From Muscardinus avellanarius (Eukaryota; Chordata; Mammalia; Rodentia; Gliridae), in the NCBI GenBank assembly GCA_963383645.1, contig OY726560.1:27798800-27862799 (forward strand): DNA of 64,000 nucleotides, given 5' to 3'. The notes beneath the pieces were generated by a model. That model made no database searches and had not been told where the DNA came from. It worked only from the letters and a program-made list of their open reading frames with translations. Made by a program: the position numbers and the translations under genes. Position 1 is the stretch's first letter. Each line of letters opens with the position of its first letter. Below are positions 1 through 11,074 of this stretch, in pieces.

Positions 1-9
1 AGAGCTGGG

Positions 10-358
10 ATTTGGGGAGGTGATTGGATCATGAGGTCTCTAACCTCATCAGTTGATTTATCCATTTTATGGATTAATAATTTAAATGGATTTCTCAGAG
101 GAGGAGGAGAGAAAATAGTTGGAGAATGGGTGCAGAAGGTAGGTCCTGGGAGAATGCCCTTGGGTTCTGTATCTTGACCCTGGCCCACTCCCATCTTCCA
201 TAATGTTCTTGCTTATCTCAGTCCAAAGCAGGGGATCTGGCCAAACACTGACATTTTCAAACAATGAAACTGTGAACCAAAATAAATCTTTCCTCTTCCA
301 AACTGCTTGTGTCAGACATTTTGATCTCAGGGATGAAAAAGTGATCAACAGAGGATTT
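10..358 (+). mobile_element. ERVL-MaLR (MLT1-like) LTR fragment
   Basis: Diverged MaLR-type LTR: GGAGGTGATTGGATCATGAG near the start, then a segment with AACTGTGAACCAAAATAAAT (the usual poly(A)-signal region of these LTRs) near 270-290 and a 3' end near 350. The 5' part is cut by the window edge. Old, non-coding remnant. Confidence 0.6.
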
Positions 359-359
359 A

Positions 360-1130
360 AGTCCCTGCTTTAGACTTGGAACCTACTAGTAGGTTCACCA
401 CGATGAAAACCTGCATCAAGCAGAGATCAGAGGTCCCTGTCCCCCCAGCCCAGTGCTGATAGAGTCTCTGGACCTGAATTAGTCTGGAAGCCAAAGGACT
501 GTCTTTACCAAAGCTTCCTCAGACTCAGGCAGTGCAGCCCAATGACTCAATGTGCTAGAAAATAGAACAGGGAAATAAGCACAGGGCACATACCTTGAAA
601 CTCTATGTTGGGCTAATGATACCCAAAACCTGAAAGACTTGTTTTCTAGTCAACATCCCCTGAGGCTGGCTAATGTGGCCATGATCATGAACTGACCTCC
701 TCATTCCCCTTCTGACCCCAGGTAGCAAGACGTAGAGAGAGTCATTATAAGCTTGAGGGGTAAAAAGAGAGAGATAGGTGACTAGTTGTTGCATAAGAGC
801 CTGCACCATATCCCTCAACAGTGAGGTCCATGTTGGACAGAACCCCATAGCACCTAACCACAGTCATCTGTTCTCACCCAAGTTCCAGGTAGAAGTTTGT
901 GGAGATGGAATATCTTTTATATGCATCCCTCCCGTCCATGAGAACAGTGCACCAACTGCTGATTTGGGGACAAATTTGAACTTAGTGTGCCCGCTATTGC
1001 TGAAGTTGACAGTACACCAACTGCTTACTTGCAGCCAACCTGAAATTAGTTCAACATCAAGTGCTGAAATAGTGGCAGTGACTCAATGGTCAGAGAAAAT
1101 AAGCAGTATGCTTAGAATTTCAGAATGAAC
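360..1130. other. Unclassified AT-moderate sequence
   Basis: No gene or clear repeat recognised. An open frame at 778-1128 resembles no family I know and has no splice or promoter context. Two short look-alike segments (near 940 and 1010, both with CACCAACTGCT) suggest a small internal duplication. Confidence 0.4.
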
Positions 1131-2570
1131 AGGTAAAAAGAAAGCCAGATTGCAAAGACTGGAATAGATACCTATTATATCAATGTGCATATAATATCAT
1201 ACACCAACAAACATCAAAAAATTTCAGGGAACCATGAGCTCAACTAAGAAGCAAAATAAGATAGAAGAACCTGACCATATACAACATGTGCAAGTATCAG
1301 ACTTTTTTCTTTTTTCTTTCTTTCTTCCTTTATAGTTTTCTTTCTTTTTGTTACTGGGAATTGAACCCAGTGGCATTCTATCTCCAGGCTACACCCCAGA
1401 CCAATTTATTATTTATTTATCTACTTTGAAACAGGACCTCTATAAGTTGATGTGGTTTAACTGGAACCTAAAATCACCCTGTCTTAGCCTCCCAAGTACT
1501 GGGATTTCAGGTTTGTACTACCACATCTGGCTCAGAGAATTTTAAATGATTGCGTTAAGAAAACTCATAACACTTCAAGAAATATAGAAAAATACCTTGT
1601 CACAGAAAGAGCAAAGAAATTGAAGACATTTGAATGATATCGTAGCATAAACCATTTCAAACCTAACGGCAAACACAAGTACTCATGTACAAGAAGGTCA
1701 AAGGTGAGTAGTCATATTCCACTCAACCACAGTGACCCCAGGCATATTATAACCAAGATAAAAAAGATCAAAGGCAGAGAGAATATTCTCAAAGCAGCAA
1801 GAGGAAGAAAAAAAAAAAAAAAACAAGTAACACGTAAGTGTGTTCCAATATGCCTCACAGAAGACATCTCAGCAGAAACCTTATAGGTCAGGAGGGAGTG
1901 GTATGAAACTTTTACAGTGCTGAAGGAAAATAAACCCTGCCAACAAAGAACGCCGTACCCAGCAAAGCTAACACTCAGAAATGAAGGAGAAATAAAGACA
2001 TTCCCAGATAAACAACGCTGAGAAAATTTATCACCACTAGACCAGTTCTACAAGAAATGTCAAAGGGAATTCTTTAAATAGAAAGAATAAGATACAAAGG
2101 AGTAAGAGAAAAATTGGAAGGTATAAAGCATACTGGATATCGTAACTATACCTAATCCAGAATGCTGTAATATTAAACACATAATATGTAAACCACTTAT
2201 ATATTTGACATGACAGCTGAAAAATAAAATAACTTGAAATAATATCTAGAGTAATACATTAAGAGAAGAAAAATAAAAACATGTAAAATGGGACATCAAA
2301 TATTCAAAACCTGTGGGGGAATACACTTCAAGTTTAAACATTTTTATTTGTTTACTCTTTTATTCTCTTTACTGTTTTTGAACAATATTAAGTTGTTATC
2401 ATTTCAGAATAGCTATTATAATCCAACAATGCTTTCTGTAAGTCTGTATTAGAGAAAATACCTTAGTCACAATGGAAAACTATTAAAATAGCAAGAGAGA
2501 GAGAAAAAAAGAACTACAAAAATGGAGAAAACAGTAACAACTGGTAGTAGTAAAACCTACTGTTGATAAT
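1130..2570 (+). mobile_element. HAL1 half-LINE (L1 ORF1-type, no ORF2), decayed
   Basis: The stretch 1730-2090 encodes a broken L1 ORF1 C-terminal region: the frame ILKAARG... and DISAETL at 1779-1886, then a decayed continuation with GCAAAGCTAACACTCAGAAATG and CACTAGACCAG...CAAGAAATG. After it comes a non-coding tail with AAGTTGTTATCA (near 2390) instead of ORF2, which is the arrangement of HAL1. The 5' side (1190-1250) also resembles HAL1. It is interrupted by a SINE at about 1290-1533 and has an A-run at 1806-1822. Confidence 0.6.
1290..1533 (-). mobile_element. B1-dID/MEN-type SINE
   Basis: Poly-T rich leader, tRNA/ID-like part (TACTGGGAATTGAACCCAGT) then B1-like part ending CTACCACATCTGGCT. 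Inserted in the HAL1 element. Confidence 0.8.
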
Positions 2571-3085
2571 CTTAAATGCAAATATATTAAAGTATCCATT
2601 TGAAAGATAATGACTGAATAGATTTTTTTTTAAATGACCTCAAAATATTCTGTGTACAATGAGTAGTAAGTTATAGTCAGGACAAAAATGTTCTGGTGTG
2701 TTATTACACATTAGGGTGACCATAGAAAATGATAATATAGTGTATATATCAGACAACTAAAAGAAAGAATTTTGATGATTTCACCAAAAGAAATAGTAAG
2801 TGGTTGATAAGATAGATGTGGGTACCATGAGTTGCATATTACATAGTCTAGACATGGAATAAAACATCACATACTACCCTCAAAATACGTACAATTTTTA
2901 TTTTTATGTATCATTTAAAATAAATTTTGAAAACATGAATAAATTTAACTTTATTAAGAGTTGAATGTATTTTTGAAGATGCTAATAATCATTGAAGTGT
3001 ACATTTTAATGAGTAAATTGTATGATATTTGAATTATATTTAAATAAAACTATTCAAAATCCATGTCCCCTTTTATGAATTTATG
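2570..3085. other. AT-rich intergenic sequence
   Basis: No gene, no clear repeat family; poly-A/T rich and without long frames. Confidence 0.5.
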
Positions 3086-3276
3086 TATTTATTTATTTGT
3101 GGTACTGGGGTTCCTAGAAACCCTTCTACCGCCAGGCTACACTCCCAGACCTATTTTATATTTTAATTTGGAAACAGGGTCTCTTAACCCAGCAAGGCTG
3201 GCTTCAAACCAGTTTGATCCTCCTGTCTCCGACTCCCAAGAGCGGGGATTACAAGCGTGCGCCACCACTCCTGGCC
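3086..3276 (-). mobile_element. B1-dID SINE, altered B-box subfamily
   Basis: Starts TACTGGGGTTCCTAGAA, the variant right end, and ends GCGCCACCACTCCTGGCC. Confidence 0.85.
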
Positions 3277-3311
3277 ATATCCTCTTTTAAATTGCTTAAA
3301 TTAAAGAAAAA

Positions 3312-3498
3312 AGCTGGATGTGGTGGCAAAAGCCTATAACCAGTACTTGAGATGCTGACACAGGAGGATCACAAGTTTGAGGCTAGCCTCAGCAACTTAG
3401 TGATACCCTGTTTCAAAATAAAATATAATAAAAATAGGGATAGATGTGTAGGTCTGAGGTAGAACACCCCTGAGTCACTCCCTAATATCAAAAAATAA
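3312..3498 (+). mobile_element. B1-dID SINE (diverged)
   Basis: AGCTGGATGTGGTGGC start, middle AAAATAAAATATAATAAAAAT linker, ID-like right part with TGTGTAGGTCTGAGG, then A-rich tail. Confidence 0.75.
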
Positions 3499-3499
3499 A

Positions 3500-4318
3500 G
3501 AAATTATACTAATAAAACATTTAATGCCTCTTTAACACAATTATTATCAGTGAAGACAAAATCAAAAGTGATATCTACTGTTCATTTCCATGCACTACTT
3601 CCTGCTCATAATGCCCTTCCTAATTCTCATTATTCCATGAACAATATCAACATCATTTAACGTGACTCTTACAGGCAATAGAGTCACTAACGTGACATAT
3701 GTTTTTATAGCACTCGGAACTCTCCACAGTTATGAACATTGCACTTTATCACAATGGTCTATTATCATGTTAGTTTCCTCCAATATGCCATGTGATGTTT
3801 TAAAGACAGGCCTTTATTCACCTTTTATTTATTTTTAATATTCAGCTTACAACACAGTATATAATGAATGATGAAAATGGTGATCTCACTGATTGAAAAT
3901 AACACTTCATTTTCCATGGTTTTATCCATTAGATTGTCAGGTAAATTTCACTTGAAAAAGCAGGTGTACCTTGAGTTTTGTGCAATATAAATTTTATGGC
4001 AGCAAAAGGGAGAATAGTAATACATGAAATTAAACTGTTGTTTATTTTCTTAGTTCTGTTGTAACTTCCGTTGTTATAATTTCTCTTTGTAGCCAAAGTA
4101 TCTGTTCATATAAATTGTAAGGAAAACAAACTGCCTCCAAGTGATCCAAAAAGGTGAAGATGTACCTTGCAGGTATGACCCACTAATATGATGTAGTTGT
4201 TTTAAGTGAACTTAATCATGTTAGAGGAATCATAGTCCTTTTGTAAAACCAAGAAGTCATTTTAATGAAAATAATTGTTTTGTCTTGTAAATTCAAAGAT
4301 AAGACAAACACATTTTTT
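3500..4318. other. Unannotated intergenic sequence
   Basis: No gene or recognised repeat; AT-rich single-copy-like sequence. Confidence 0.5.
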
Positions 4319-4331
4319 AAAATATTCTTTT

Positions 4332-4519
4332 GGCCGGGCGTGGTGGCGCACGCTTGTAATCCCCGCGCTTGGGAGGCAGAGACAGGAGGATCGCGCAGGT
4401 TCGAAGCTAGCCGCGTGCGCTGGTTTAGGAGACCCTGTTTCCAAATAAAAAATGTAAAAATAGGTCTGGGAGCGTAGCCCGGAGATAGAAGGGCTTCCAG
4501 GAACCCCAGTACCACCAAT
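4332..4519 (+). mobile_element. Young B1-dID SINE, altered B-box subfamily
   Basis: Starts GGCCGGGCGTGGTGGCGCAC and ends CCAGTACCACC, followed by an (AAAT)n tail to 4571. Exact target duplications AAAATATTCTTTT at 4319-4331 and 4572-4584. CpG sites are still intact, so it is young. Confidence 0.93.
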
Positions 4520-4571
4520 AAATAAATAAATAAATAAATAAATAAATTAATTAATTAAAATAAAATAAAAT
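4520..4571. repeat. (AAAT)n SINE tail
   Basis: Repeated AAAT/AATT/AAAAT units grown from the SINE tail. Confidence 0.9.
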
Positions 4572-4686
4572 AAAATATTCTTTTGTATTTAAAAAATATG
4601 GACCTTTTGGTTTTATGATTATTCCCAATAGGTTTAAAGAGTTTTCTCTCTCAAAATAAACAAATGTGTTCATTAATGACATTGTT

Positions 4687-4923
4687 TTTGTTTTTGTTTT
4701 TGTTTTTGTTTTTGTTTTTGTTTTGTGGTACTGGGGGTGGAACCCAGAGGCTTTCTACCTCCAGGCTATACTCCCGACCTTTTTTTTTTTTTTATATTTT
4801 ATTCGGAAATAGGGTCTAACTAAGTTGCTGAAAGTAGCTGAGGCTGGCTTCGAACCCATGTGATCCTCCTGACTCAGCCTCCCAAGCGCGGGGATTACAA
4901 GCGTGCGCCACCACGCCCGGCTT
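4687..4923 (-). mobile_element. Young B1-dID SINE with (TTTTTG)n tail
   Basis: Tail microsatellite 4687-4727, SINE body 4728-4921 ending CCACCACGCCCGGC. Exact 15-base target duplications ATTAATGACATTGTT at 4672-4686 and 4924-4938. Confidence 0.93.
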
Positions 4924-4939
4924 ATTAATGACATTGTTA

Positions 4940-5948
4940 AAGAAGATATTTTGAGACATGTCATATCTAAAAATTCTAATACTATCAGTATTTAGGTGAA
5001 TATTGGTACTTTTTACAGTGCTGTAGCTCAAAACCAAGGACTCATACATGGTAGGCAAGTTTCTTATCACTGAACTACAAGCCAAGCCCCCAAATCTGCA
5101 CAACTTTAAAGATAAATTTATAATTTACATCTGATACTCATCTAAACTTTAGAAATGAGGAGAAATTTTTATTCTCTTTATGTTCTGAACATTTAAGGGA
5201 TTACTTTGAAGATGTCTATATTTCAGAAGTATTTTCAAGTGAAAAGCAGAAGAAAAATGAACATTGCTGGATGAAACTTGAGGCTTCTAAAAGCTGTCAA
5301 TTTGTAATATTTTAGAGAGCTATGCTTGGTTTGAAATGGATTTAGATTACTTCTAATTGTACTTTTAATGTTATTTTTCATGAGTTGATTTTATCACCTC
5401 TTCCAGAGGTAAAATATTTCTTATAAGGTATATTTTCCCAGGATATTACTTAAGGGAATGCTTATCCATGATGGGACTTTAAGAGTTAATTGAGAATATT
5501 TTTATGTCATTAAATAAAATATATTTCTGGAATTCACTGAATTATTTTGAAAAGTTAAGAAATTGCTTTCCTAAACTTGTGAAAATCTAGATTTAATTGT
5601 AGAGTGCACTACTATAAGCAACTTTCATGTTGTAATTGAAATATAGAGCAGAGCAAAGTTTTTCTTTTTACCTTCTTATAGTAATAAGTTCTATCATTGC
5701 CATATTTTCTTTCCTATTATCAAATCTGAAAATTAACCTGAAATAAAGCAGCATGATTTTCATACTGAAATAAATACAGGGAAGCTTTGTCCCTTTGTTT
5801 ATACCATTCTCTTTGGGCAATGCTAAAAACATCTTTGAAAATCAATTGTATTTATATGCAAATAAAGATTAAAGAATTTATGACCTACTGGGTCATTAAT
5901 ACAGTTAATATAGTCAGCCTAATGCAATATGAGTTACGTTACCTGACT
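4940..5948. other. AT-rich intergenic sequence
   Basis: No gene or confident repeat; frames are short and without similarity. Confidence 0.5.
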
Positions 5949-5949
5949 A

Positions 5950-6055
5950 GGAGAGAGAGGACCTGGATTCAGATAGCACCTTTCTACTTACTAGTTTAGT
6001 GATCTTGAGAATGTGCATTAATCTCTTTGTATCTCATATAAAATACTAAATTTCT
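5950..6055 (+). mobile_element. MIR SINE fragment
   Basis: Ancient MIR pattern: GGACCTGGATTCAGAT..., ACTTACTAGTTTAGTGATCT, ...AATCTCTTTGTATCTCAT, i.e. the core and right side of MIR, diverged. Confidence 0.7.
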
Positions 6056-6750
6056 TTTTTGGATGGATCATTTTGAAATTGAGGATATATGTTGAAAAAT
6101 TCTCAGCAGTTTGGCTTAAAATTGGTGTTGAATAAAATCCTAACTATAGATGATAGAGTCATGTTTTCAAAAGATTAGACAATGCCGTGTCTTTATCTGG
6201 TGTTAGCCACTTGCTCTGGGCTTCTCGCTTCCTGATGCTCTTTGAACCCCCTCCCCAATTTAAAAGCATCTCAGTCTTCCAGCATCTATTGCTTCAGAGG
6301 AGAGATGATACAGCAAAACATGAAAATAAATTCGTGGCTTATAAGTTTAAGGGCATATTCCATGGAGAACAATTTAGGAAATAAATGGAATAATTGAAGA
6401 ACCAGATTTGTTCCCAGAGAGGATAGAAAAAAGTCCAGGTGCATTAGAGGTGACCATAAGCCTGTTTTTATACAGCCCATCCAGTGTATTCCCCTAGCTC
6501 TGTGTTTGAGAGGCCTATGGAGCCCACCCCACATAAATTTTGAGTCTGCAGAAACAGAGATGTGCTGTGTTCCTATTCCGGGAAAATCTCAGTCTGAGGC
6601 AAGACCCCAAGGTGATCTATCCCTAACATAGGCCAGAAGAAAAAGAATAAAAAAAAATCTCTAAATACTTTTTATCTTAGGCAAAATTTAGAGATGATCT
6701 CTAAGTTTCCAGCATTTAGATAAGATTGGGATGATTAAACGTTTAGTATG
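6056..6750. other. Unannotated intergenic sequence
   Basis: Short frames on both strands (6187-6384, 6286-6534) match nothing known to me. No repeat recognised. Confidence 0.45.
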
Positions 6751-6754
6751 CCAC

Positions 6755-7135
6755 TGCCTTGGTTTGTCAGTGGCACTCTAGCAAAATAACCCAAGACTGG
6801 GTAGGTTGTAGATAAAAATATTAATATCTTACCAGTTTGAATGAAATATAAAAAATAGGTCTGGGAGTATAGCCTGGAGATAGAAAGCCCCTGGGTTCCA
6901 CCCCCAGTACCACCAAAAAAAAAAAAAAAAAAAAAAGCTGTAAAATCTAATATGGTGCACCAGCAGGTTCAGTGTCTGGTGAAGGCTCCTCTCTGCTTCT
7001 AAAATGATGTCTTGTAGTTTCTTCTACAGGGCCATGGGGCACTTGGACACCTCCTCCAACCTCTATTTTTAAGAGCACTAATCCCTTCATAAAGGTGGAG
7101 CCCTTATGACCTAATCACTTTAGAAAAACCCACCT
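6755..7135 (-). mobile_element. MaLR-type LTR remnant, split by a SINE piece
   Basis: Minus-strand MLT1-like words: AAGACTGGGTAGGTTGTAGAT near 6794, CAGTGTCTGGTGAAGGCTCC near 6970, AGAGCACTAATCCCTTCATA and CTTATGACCTAATCAC near 7071-7120. Confidence 0.55.
6841..6936 (+). mobile_element. B1-dID SINE right half
   Basis: Only the linker and ID-like right part plus a long A tail; 5' truncated. B-box-like GGGTTCCACCCCC retained. Confidence 0.8.
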
Positions 7136-7137
7136 GC

Positions 7138-7184
7138 CCAGCCTGTGGCACATGCTTGCAATTACAGTACTTGGGAGGCTGAAA
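7138..7184 (+). mobile_element. B1-like SINE 5' fragment
   Basis: CCTGTGGCACATGCTTGCAATTAC-type left end only, about 45 bases. Confidence 0.6.
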
Positions 7185-7225
7185 CATTTTTAAACCTAAA
7201 ACATTTTTAACCTAAAACCTAAGCC

Positions 7226-7433
7226 TTTTTTTTTTTTTTTTTTTTTGGTGGTGGTACTGGGGTTCCTGGAAGCCCTTCTACCTCTGGGCTACACTCCCAG
7301 ACCTATTTTTACATTTTTATTTGGAAACAGGGTCTCCTAAGCCAGCACGCGCGGCTGGCTTCGAACCTGCGCGATCCTCCTGTCTCTGCCTCCCAAGCTC
7401 GGGGATTACAAGTGTGCACCACCACGCCTAGCC
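7226..7433 (-). mobile_element. Young B1-dID SINE, altered B-box subfamily
   Basis: Poly-T, TACTGGGGTTCCTGGAAGCC start, CpG-rich middle, ends CACCACGCCTAGCC. Target duplication AAACCTAAGCC at 7215-7225 and 7434-7444. Confidence 0.92.
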
Positions 7434-7444
7434 AAACCTAAGCC

Positions 7445-7844
7445 ATTTTTAAACCTAAAACAATTTCACAAAACCTTTGGGGGGGGGGGTTAAGAAAACC
7501 GTGACCTGATTGCATAGCAGAAAAAGACTCATTTTTATATACTTTAATTATAGAAAAATTAAATTTTATGTCTTATACCTGAGCTTCTAGACTGAGATTT
7601 GTGTGTCTTAAAAAAAATAATTCAGATATGGAGTACAGAGGGAAACACACCAAAGAGATATTTTGTGCATGTATAAATGTATCACTTTGAATTTTATTAT
7701 GATTTATAGCTATAATGCATCACTAAATTTTTTTAAAAATTAAAAAAGAAATAATTTAAGTCATTTAAATCTTCATTTTAAGAAATGGTGAAGTTAGCTA
7801 TAAGAAACACTACTTTCATTTCAAATAAGCTAAAAGTATTGCAA
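7445..7844. other. AT-rich intergenic sequence, possible L1 3' end trace
   Basis: A stretch at 7628-7720 (GAGGGAAACACACC..., TATAAATGTATCACTTTG, TTATGATTTATAGCTATAATGCA) resembles the L1 3' ends at 9180 and 30380, strongly diverged. A G10 run lies near 7480. Otherwise nothing. Confidence 0.4.
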
Positions 7845-8020
7845 ACCAAACATGGTGATGGATGCCTATAGTTCCAGTATTTGAGAGGCTGAAGCAGGAG
7901 AATCACAGGTTCTAGGCCTGCACACAGTAATTCAGTGAGACCCTAAGTCCTTATCAAAAGGGTTTTCAAAAGCCTAGGATGCAATTCAGTGGTAAACTGC
8001 CTCTCAGTCAGTAAGTCATT
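7845..8020 (+). mobile_element. B1-dID SINE (old)
   Basis: Diverged left part (AAACATGGTGATGGATGCC) and right part with CAATTCAGTGG; tail replaced by a CT/CA microsatellite. Confidence 0.7.
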
Positions 8021-8022
8021 CA

Positions 8023-8028
<6 letters not shown>

Positions 8029-8106
<78 letters not shown>
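8029..8106. repeat. (CT)n(CA)n compound microsatellite
   Basis: About 34 bases of CT followed by about 44 bases of CA. Confidence 0.97.
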
Positions 8107-8109
<3 letters not shown>

Positions 8110-8614
8110 CTAAAAATACAAAGCTACTTATTTTTTAAATAATATTTATCAAATATAGTGTCATTAAAAATCAAATTTAAATGCACTTGAATTATCAGTA
8201 TTTTAAAAATAAATATCCAAGTGGAATAAATTATTCACTCAACCTAATTCTTATCTGTTCAAAAAATTAATAGAAAGAAAGAAGAAAATCATGTTAGTTC
8301 CTGGCAATAGGGATTACTCTCAGGAACTACAGTAATTACATGTACTTTAATTGAGAGATAATGGATTAATTATATTTTAGGCATTTTGTCATCATTCAAA
8401 CACACAAAATTAATAATATTACAACCCTCCAAATATTTTCTATTGAATTTACAAGTATTCACTCTCTAAATATTTTTCTCAATATTAAAATATATAAGAA
8501 CACCACACAAATTAATCAGCAAACTGAACTCAATTGAAATCTCATCATTCAATACCTACTTGATGCTATGTGAAGGATAAAGCATACATTGTAAAACCCG
8601 CAAAGATCATTAAA
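8107..8614. other. AT-rich intergenic sequence
   Basis: No gene or recognised repeat. Confidence 0.5.
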
Positions 8615-9000
8615 ATGTGGTGGCCAAAAAGCTTATATTTTGGTGTAAAAATAAGACATGCAACTGGGCGTGGTGGTGCACACTTGTAATCCCCGTGCTT
8701 GGGAGGCGGAGACAGGAGGATTGTGCAGGTTTGAAGTCAGCTGCGCTGGCTTAAGAGACCCTGTTTCCAAATAAAAATATAAAAAATAGGTGTCTGGGAA
8801 TGTAGCCTGGAGGTAGAAGGGTTTCCAGGAACCCCAGTACCACCAAAAATAATAATAATAATAATAATAAGACATGTAAACAAATATCTAAAGTGCAAAA
8901 TAAAACATTTTGTCAAGTGGAGAGATATAAATTGTGGAAATTAAGTAATTAAAATATCACTTCTTGACACAGAGATCAGGAAAAATCATATAGAGAAGCA
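8615..9000 (+). repeat. Local duplication, copy 1 (split by SINE)
   Basis: The sequence flanking the SINE at 8661-8865 (8615-8660 and 8877-8960) is similar to 9268-9395: both carry TGG/TGATGGCCA, AATAAGACA, CAAATATCTA and GGAGAGATATAAATTGTG in order. Either an old tandem duplication or two copies of one old unclassified repeat. Confidence 0.6.
8661..8865 (+). mobile_element. Young B1-dID SINE, altered B-box subfamily
   Basis: ACTGGGCGTGGTGGTGCAC start, CCAGGAACCCCAGTACCACC end, (AAT)n tail. Target duplication AATAAGACATG at 8650-8660 and 8866-8876. Confidence 0.92.
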
Positions 9001-9019
9001 GAAACCCCAATAAAGTGAT

Positions 9020-9262
9020 ATTAGGGCTTGGGGAGGAAAGAAGGGAAATAGAAATGTAAAGGTAGAAGTTGATATAATGCTATGTACATTTATAAATTAC
9101 CAATGCCAACCTCAAAAGCATGTACAGGGATGGTAAGGGAGGGGAGTAGGACCCAGAGAGAAACACTCCAAGTGTTGCTTGCATGTATGTTTCTATAACT
9201 CTATACCTCAGTATGATATATAATTACAATGTACAAATAAAAGTATAAAAATAAATAAAATA
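9020..9262 (+). mobile_element. L1 3' end fragment
   Basis: L1 3'UTR: CTATGTACATTTATAAATTACCAATGCC..., G-rich GGAGGGGAG segment, ...CAGTATGATATATAATTAC and A-rich tail. Same family as 30265-30475. Ends with AAATAAAATAAAA next to the duplication copy 2. Confidence 0.75.
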
Positions 9263-9267
9263 AAACT

Positions 9268-9395
9268 TGATGGCCATAGAACATATATTCTAGTGTAGAA
9301 ATAAGACACATACACAAATATCTACAGTGCAAGATAGAAAGTGATGCTAATTGGAGAGATATAAATTGTGAAATTTAAGTAATTCAAATGGCCAA
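9268..9395 (+). repeat. Local duplication, copy 2
   Basis: See copy 1. It continues after the L1 and SINE insertions at about 10720-10860 (GGAGATCAGGGCATATTTC matches GAGATCAGGAAAAATCATAT at 8971). Confidence 0.55.
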
Positions 9396-10228
9396 TAAAT
9401 GTATGGAAAAATGCTAAATATCATTAGCAATCAGAGATGCAAATCAAAACTAACTTGAGATTCACCTAATTCCAACTAGATTGGAAATCATTCCAAACAC
9501 AAACAGCAACAAATGCTGGCAAAGATATGGAGAAGTGGAAACTCTAATATACTGTTGATGGAATTGCAAATTAGTGCAGCCACTTTGAAAAATAGTATGG
9601 AGAGTCCTCAGAAGAATGGGAGCAAACCTACCATATGATCCAGCAATACCACTTCTTGGTATCTACCCAAAAGAATGGAAACCAAACTAACAAACTAATG
9701 CATGTGTATCTATGTTCATAGCTGCACAATTCACAATTGCCAAACTATGAAACCAGCCAAGATGTACATCACCAGATGACCGGATTACAAATCTATTATA
9801 TATGTACAAAATAGAATTTTACTCAGCCATAAAGAAGAACAAAATTATGTAATTTACAGAAAAATGAATGGAAATGAAAAATAATGTGCTAATGAGATTA
9901 GTCAGTCACAAAATGTAAAAAAATTCAGATGTTCTCCCTAATATGCAAAAGCTAAGGAGAAAATGGGTCATAGTAGAAGCTCTGGACGAAGAAGAAGAAA
10001 CTACAGATGAGCAAATAAGGTGACATAACTGATGGAGATAGAAAGGAGAAAGAAGGAAAGAGAGAAATAAAATTCCCTACTGTACATCCAAAAACATATC
10101 AAAGTCAATCACAAGCCAAAAATGAGAAGGAGGGAGGGTGGGTAACAGGATGAGAATTGGGTAAGGGCTAATTGAGTAATGTGTGTATGTATGCCTCTAC
10201 CATCTTGTACTCCATTAAGCTGTATGAC
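9385..10228 (+). mobile_element. L1 3' portion: decayed ORF2 end plus 3'UTR
   Basis: ORF2 C-terminal region with typical words (CATTAGCAATCAGAGATGCAAAT, AACCTACCATATGATCCAGC, TTTTACTCAGCCATAAAGAA) followed by a 3'UTR (GAGCAAATAAGGTGAC..., CCATCTTGTACTCCATTAAG). 5' truncated; reading frames broken. Confidence 0.85.
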
Positions 10229-10452
10229 TAGCTGTGCATGTTGGCACACTCTTGTAATCCCAGCATTCAGGAGGCTGAGACTGGAGGATCGGGATTCGCA
10301 CACAGCCTCAGCTATTTAGTGAGGCCCTCCACAATTTAGTGGGACCCTGTTTCAATATAAAGAATTAAAAATAGGGCAGGGGGTGTAGCTCAGAGGTCGA
10401 ATGCCCCTGGGTTCCATCCCCAGACCCACAAAAAAAAAAAAAAAAAAAAAAA
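10229..10452 (+). mobile_element. B1-dID SINE
   Basis: AGCTGTGCATGTTGGCACAC start; right part keeps A-box-like TAGCTCAGAGG and B-box-like GGTTCCATCCCC; long A tail. Confidence 0.88.
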
Positions 10453-10489
10453 CACCATTTTAAAATAAAGTAACTAAAACATGGCTTTT

Positions 10490-10735
10490 TAGCCGGACAT
10501 GGTGGTGCAAGTTTGTAATCCCAGCATTTGAGAGGCTGAAACAGGAGGGTCACAGTTCACTGACAGCCTTAGCTACTTAGGCCCTTTGCAACTCAGTGAG
10601 ACCCTATTTCAAAATAAAAGAATAAAAAATAGAGCTGGGGGTGTAGCTTGGAGGTAAAATCCCCTGAGTTTCATCCCCAGGACAAAAAAATGAAAAATAA
10701 AAAAATAAAAAATAAAATGCCTTCTTAGCATGGAG
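10490..10735 (+). mobile_element. B1-dID SINE
   Basis: AGCCGGACATGGTGGTGCAAG start, right part GGGGGTGTAGCTTGGAGG, tail A-rich with AAAAT units. Confidence 0.85.
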
Positions 10736-11074
10736 ATCAGGGCATATTTCAGGGAGGTTAAATCAGGAACTGGAACTTGGAGTGTGAACATCATGTGAAC
10801 AAGGAACAATGGCAGTAAAGAAATATTGAGAAGAGAAAAAATCAAAGAAAAAACATAAATGAAATGTTGAATAGCAGAAAGAAAAATAATTTTGTTTTGA
10901 AAGCATATAGGACTTTTGCCCAATAGAATCCTAGAGGATGAAACATTTTTATATATGTACTGTCAAATATGGTAGCAATGTGCCTGCGTGGCTACTGAAC
11001 ACTTAAAATGCAGCTAATGTAACTAAGTATTAAGTTTATAACTCATTTTATTATTTTAAATTAAAATTGAAATC

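Noticed and set aside
8029..8106. Regularly repeated units considered as a CRISPR-like array
   Set aside because: It is a dinucleotide microsatellite in a mammalian genome; no repeat-spacer structure.
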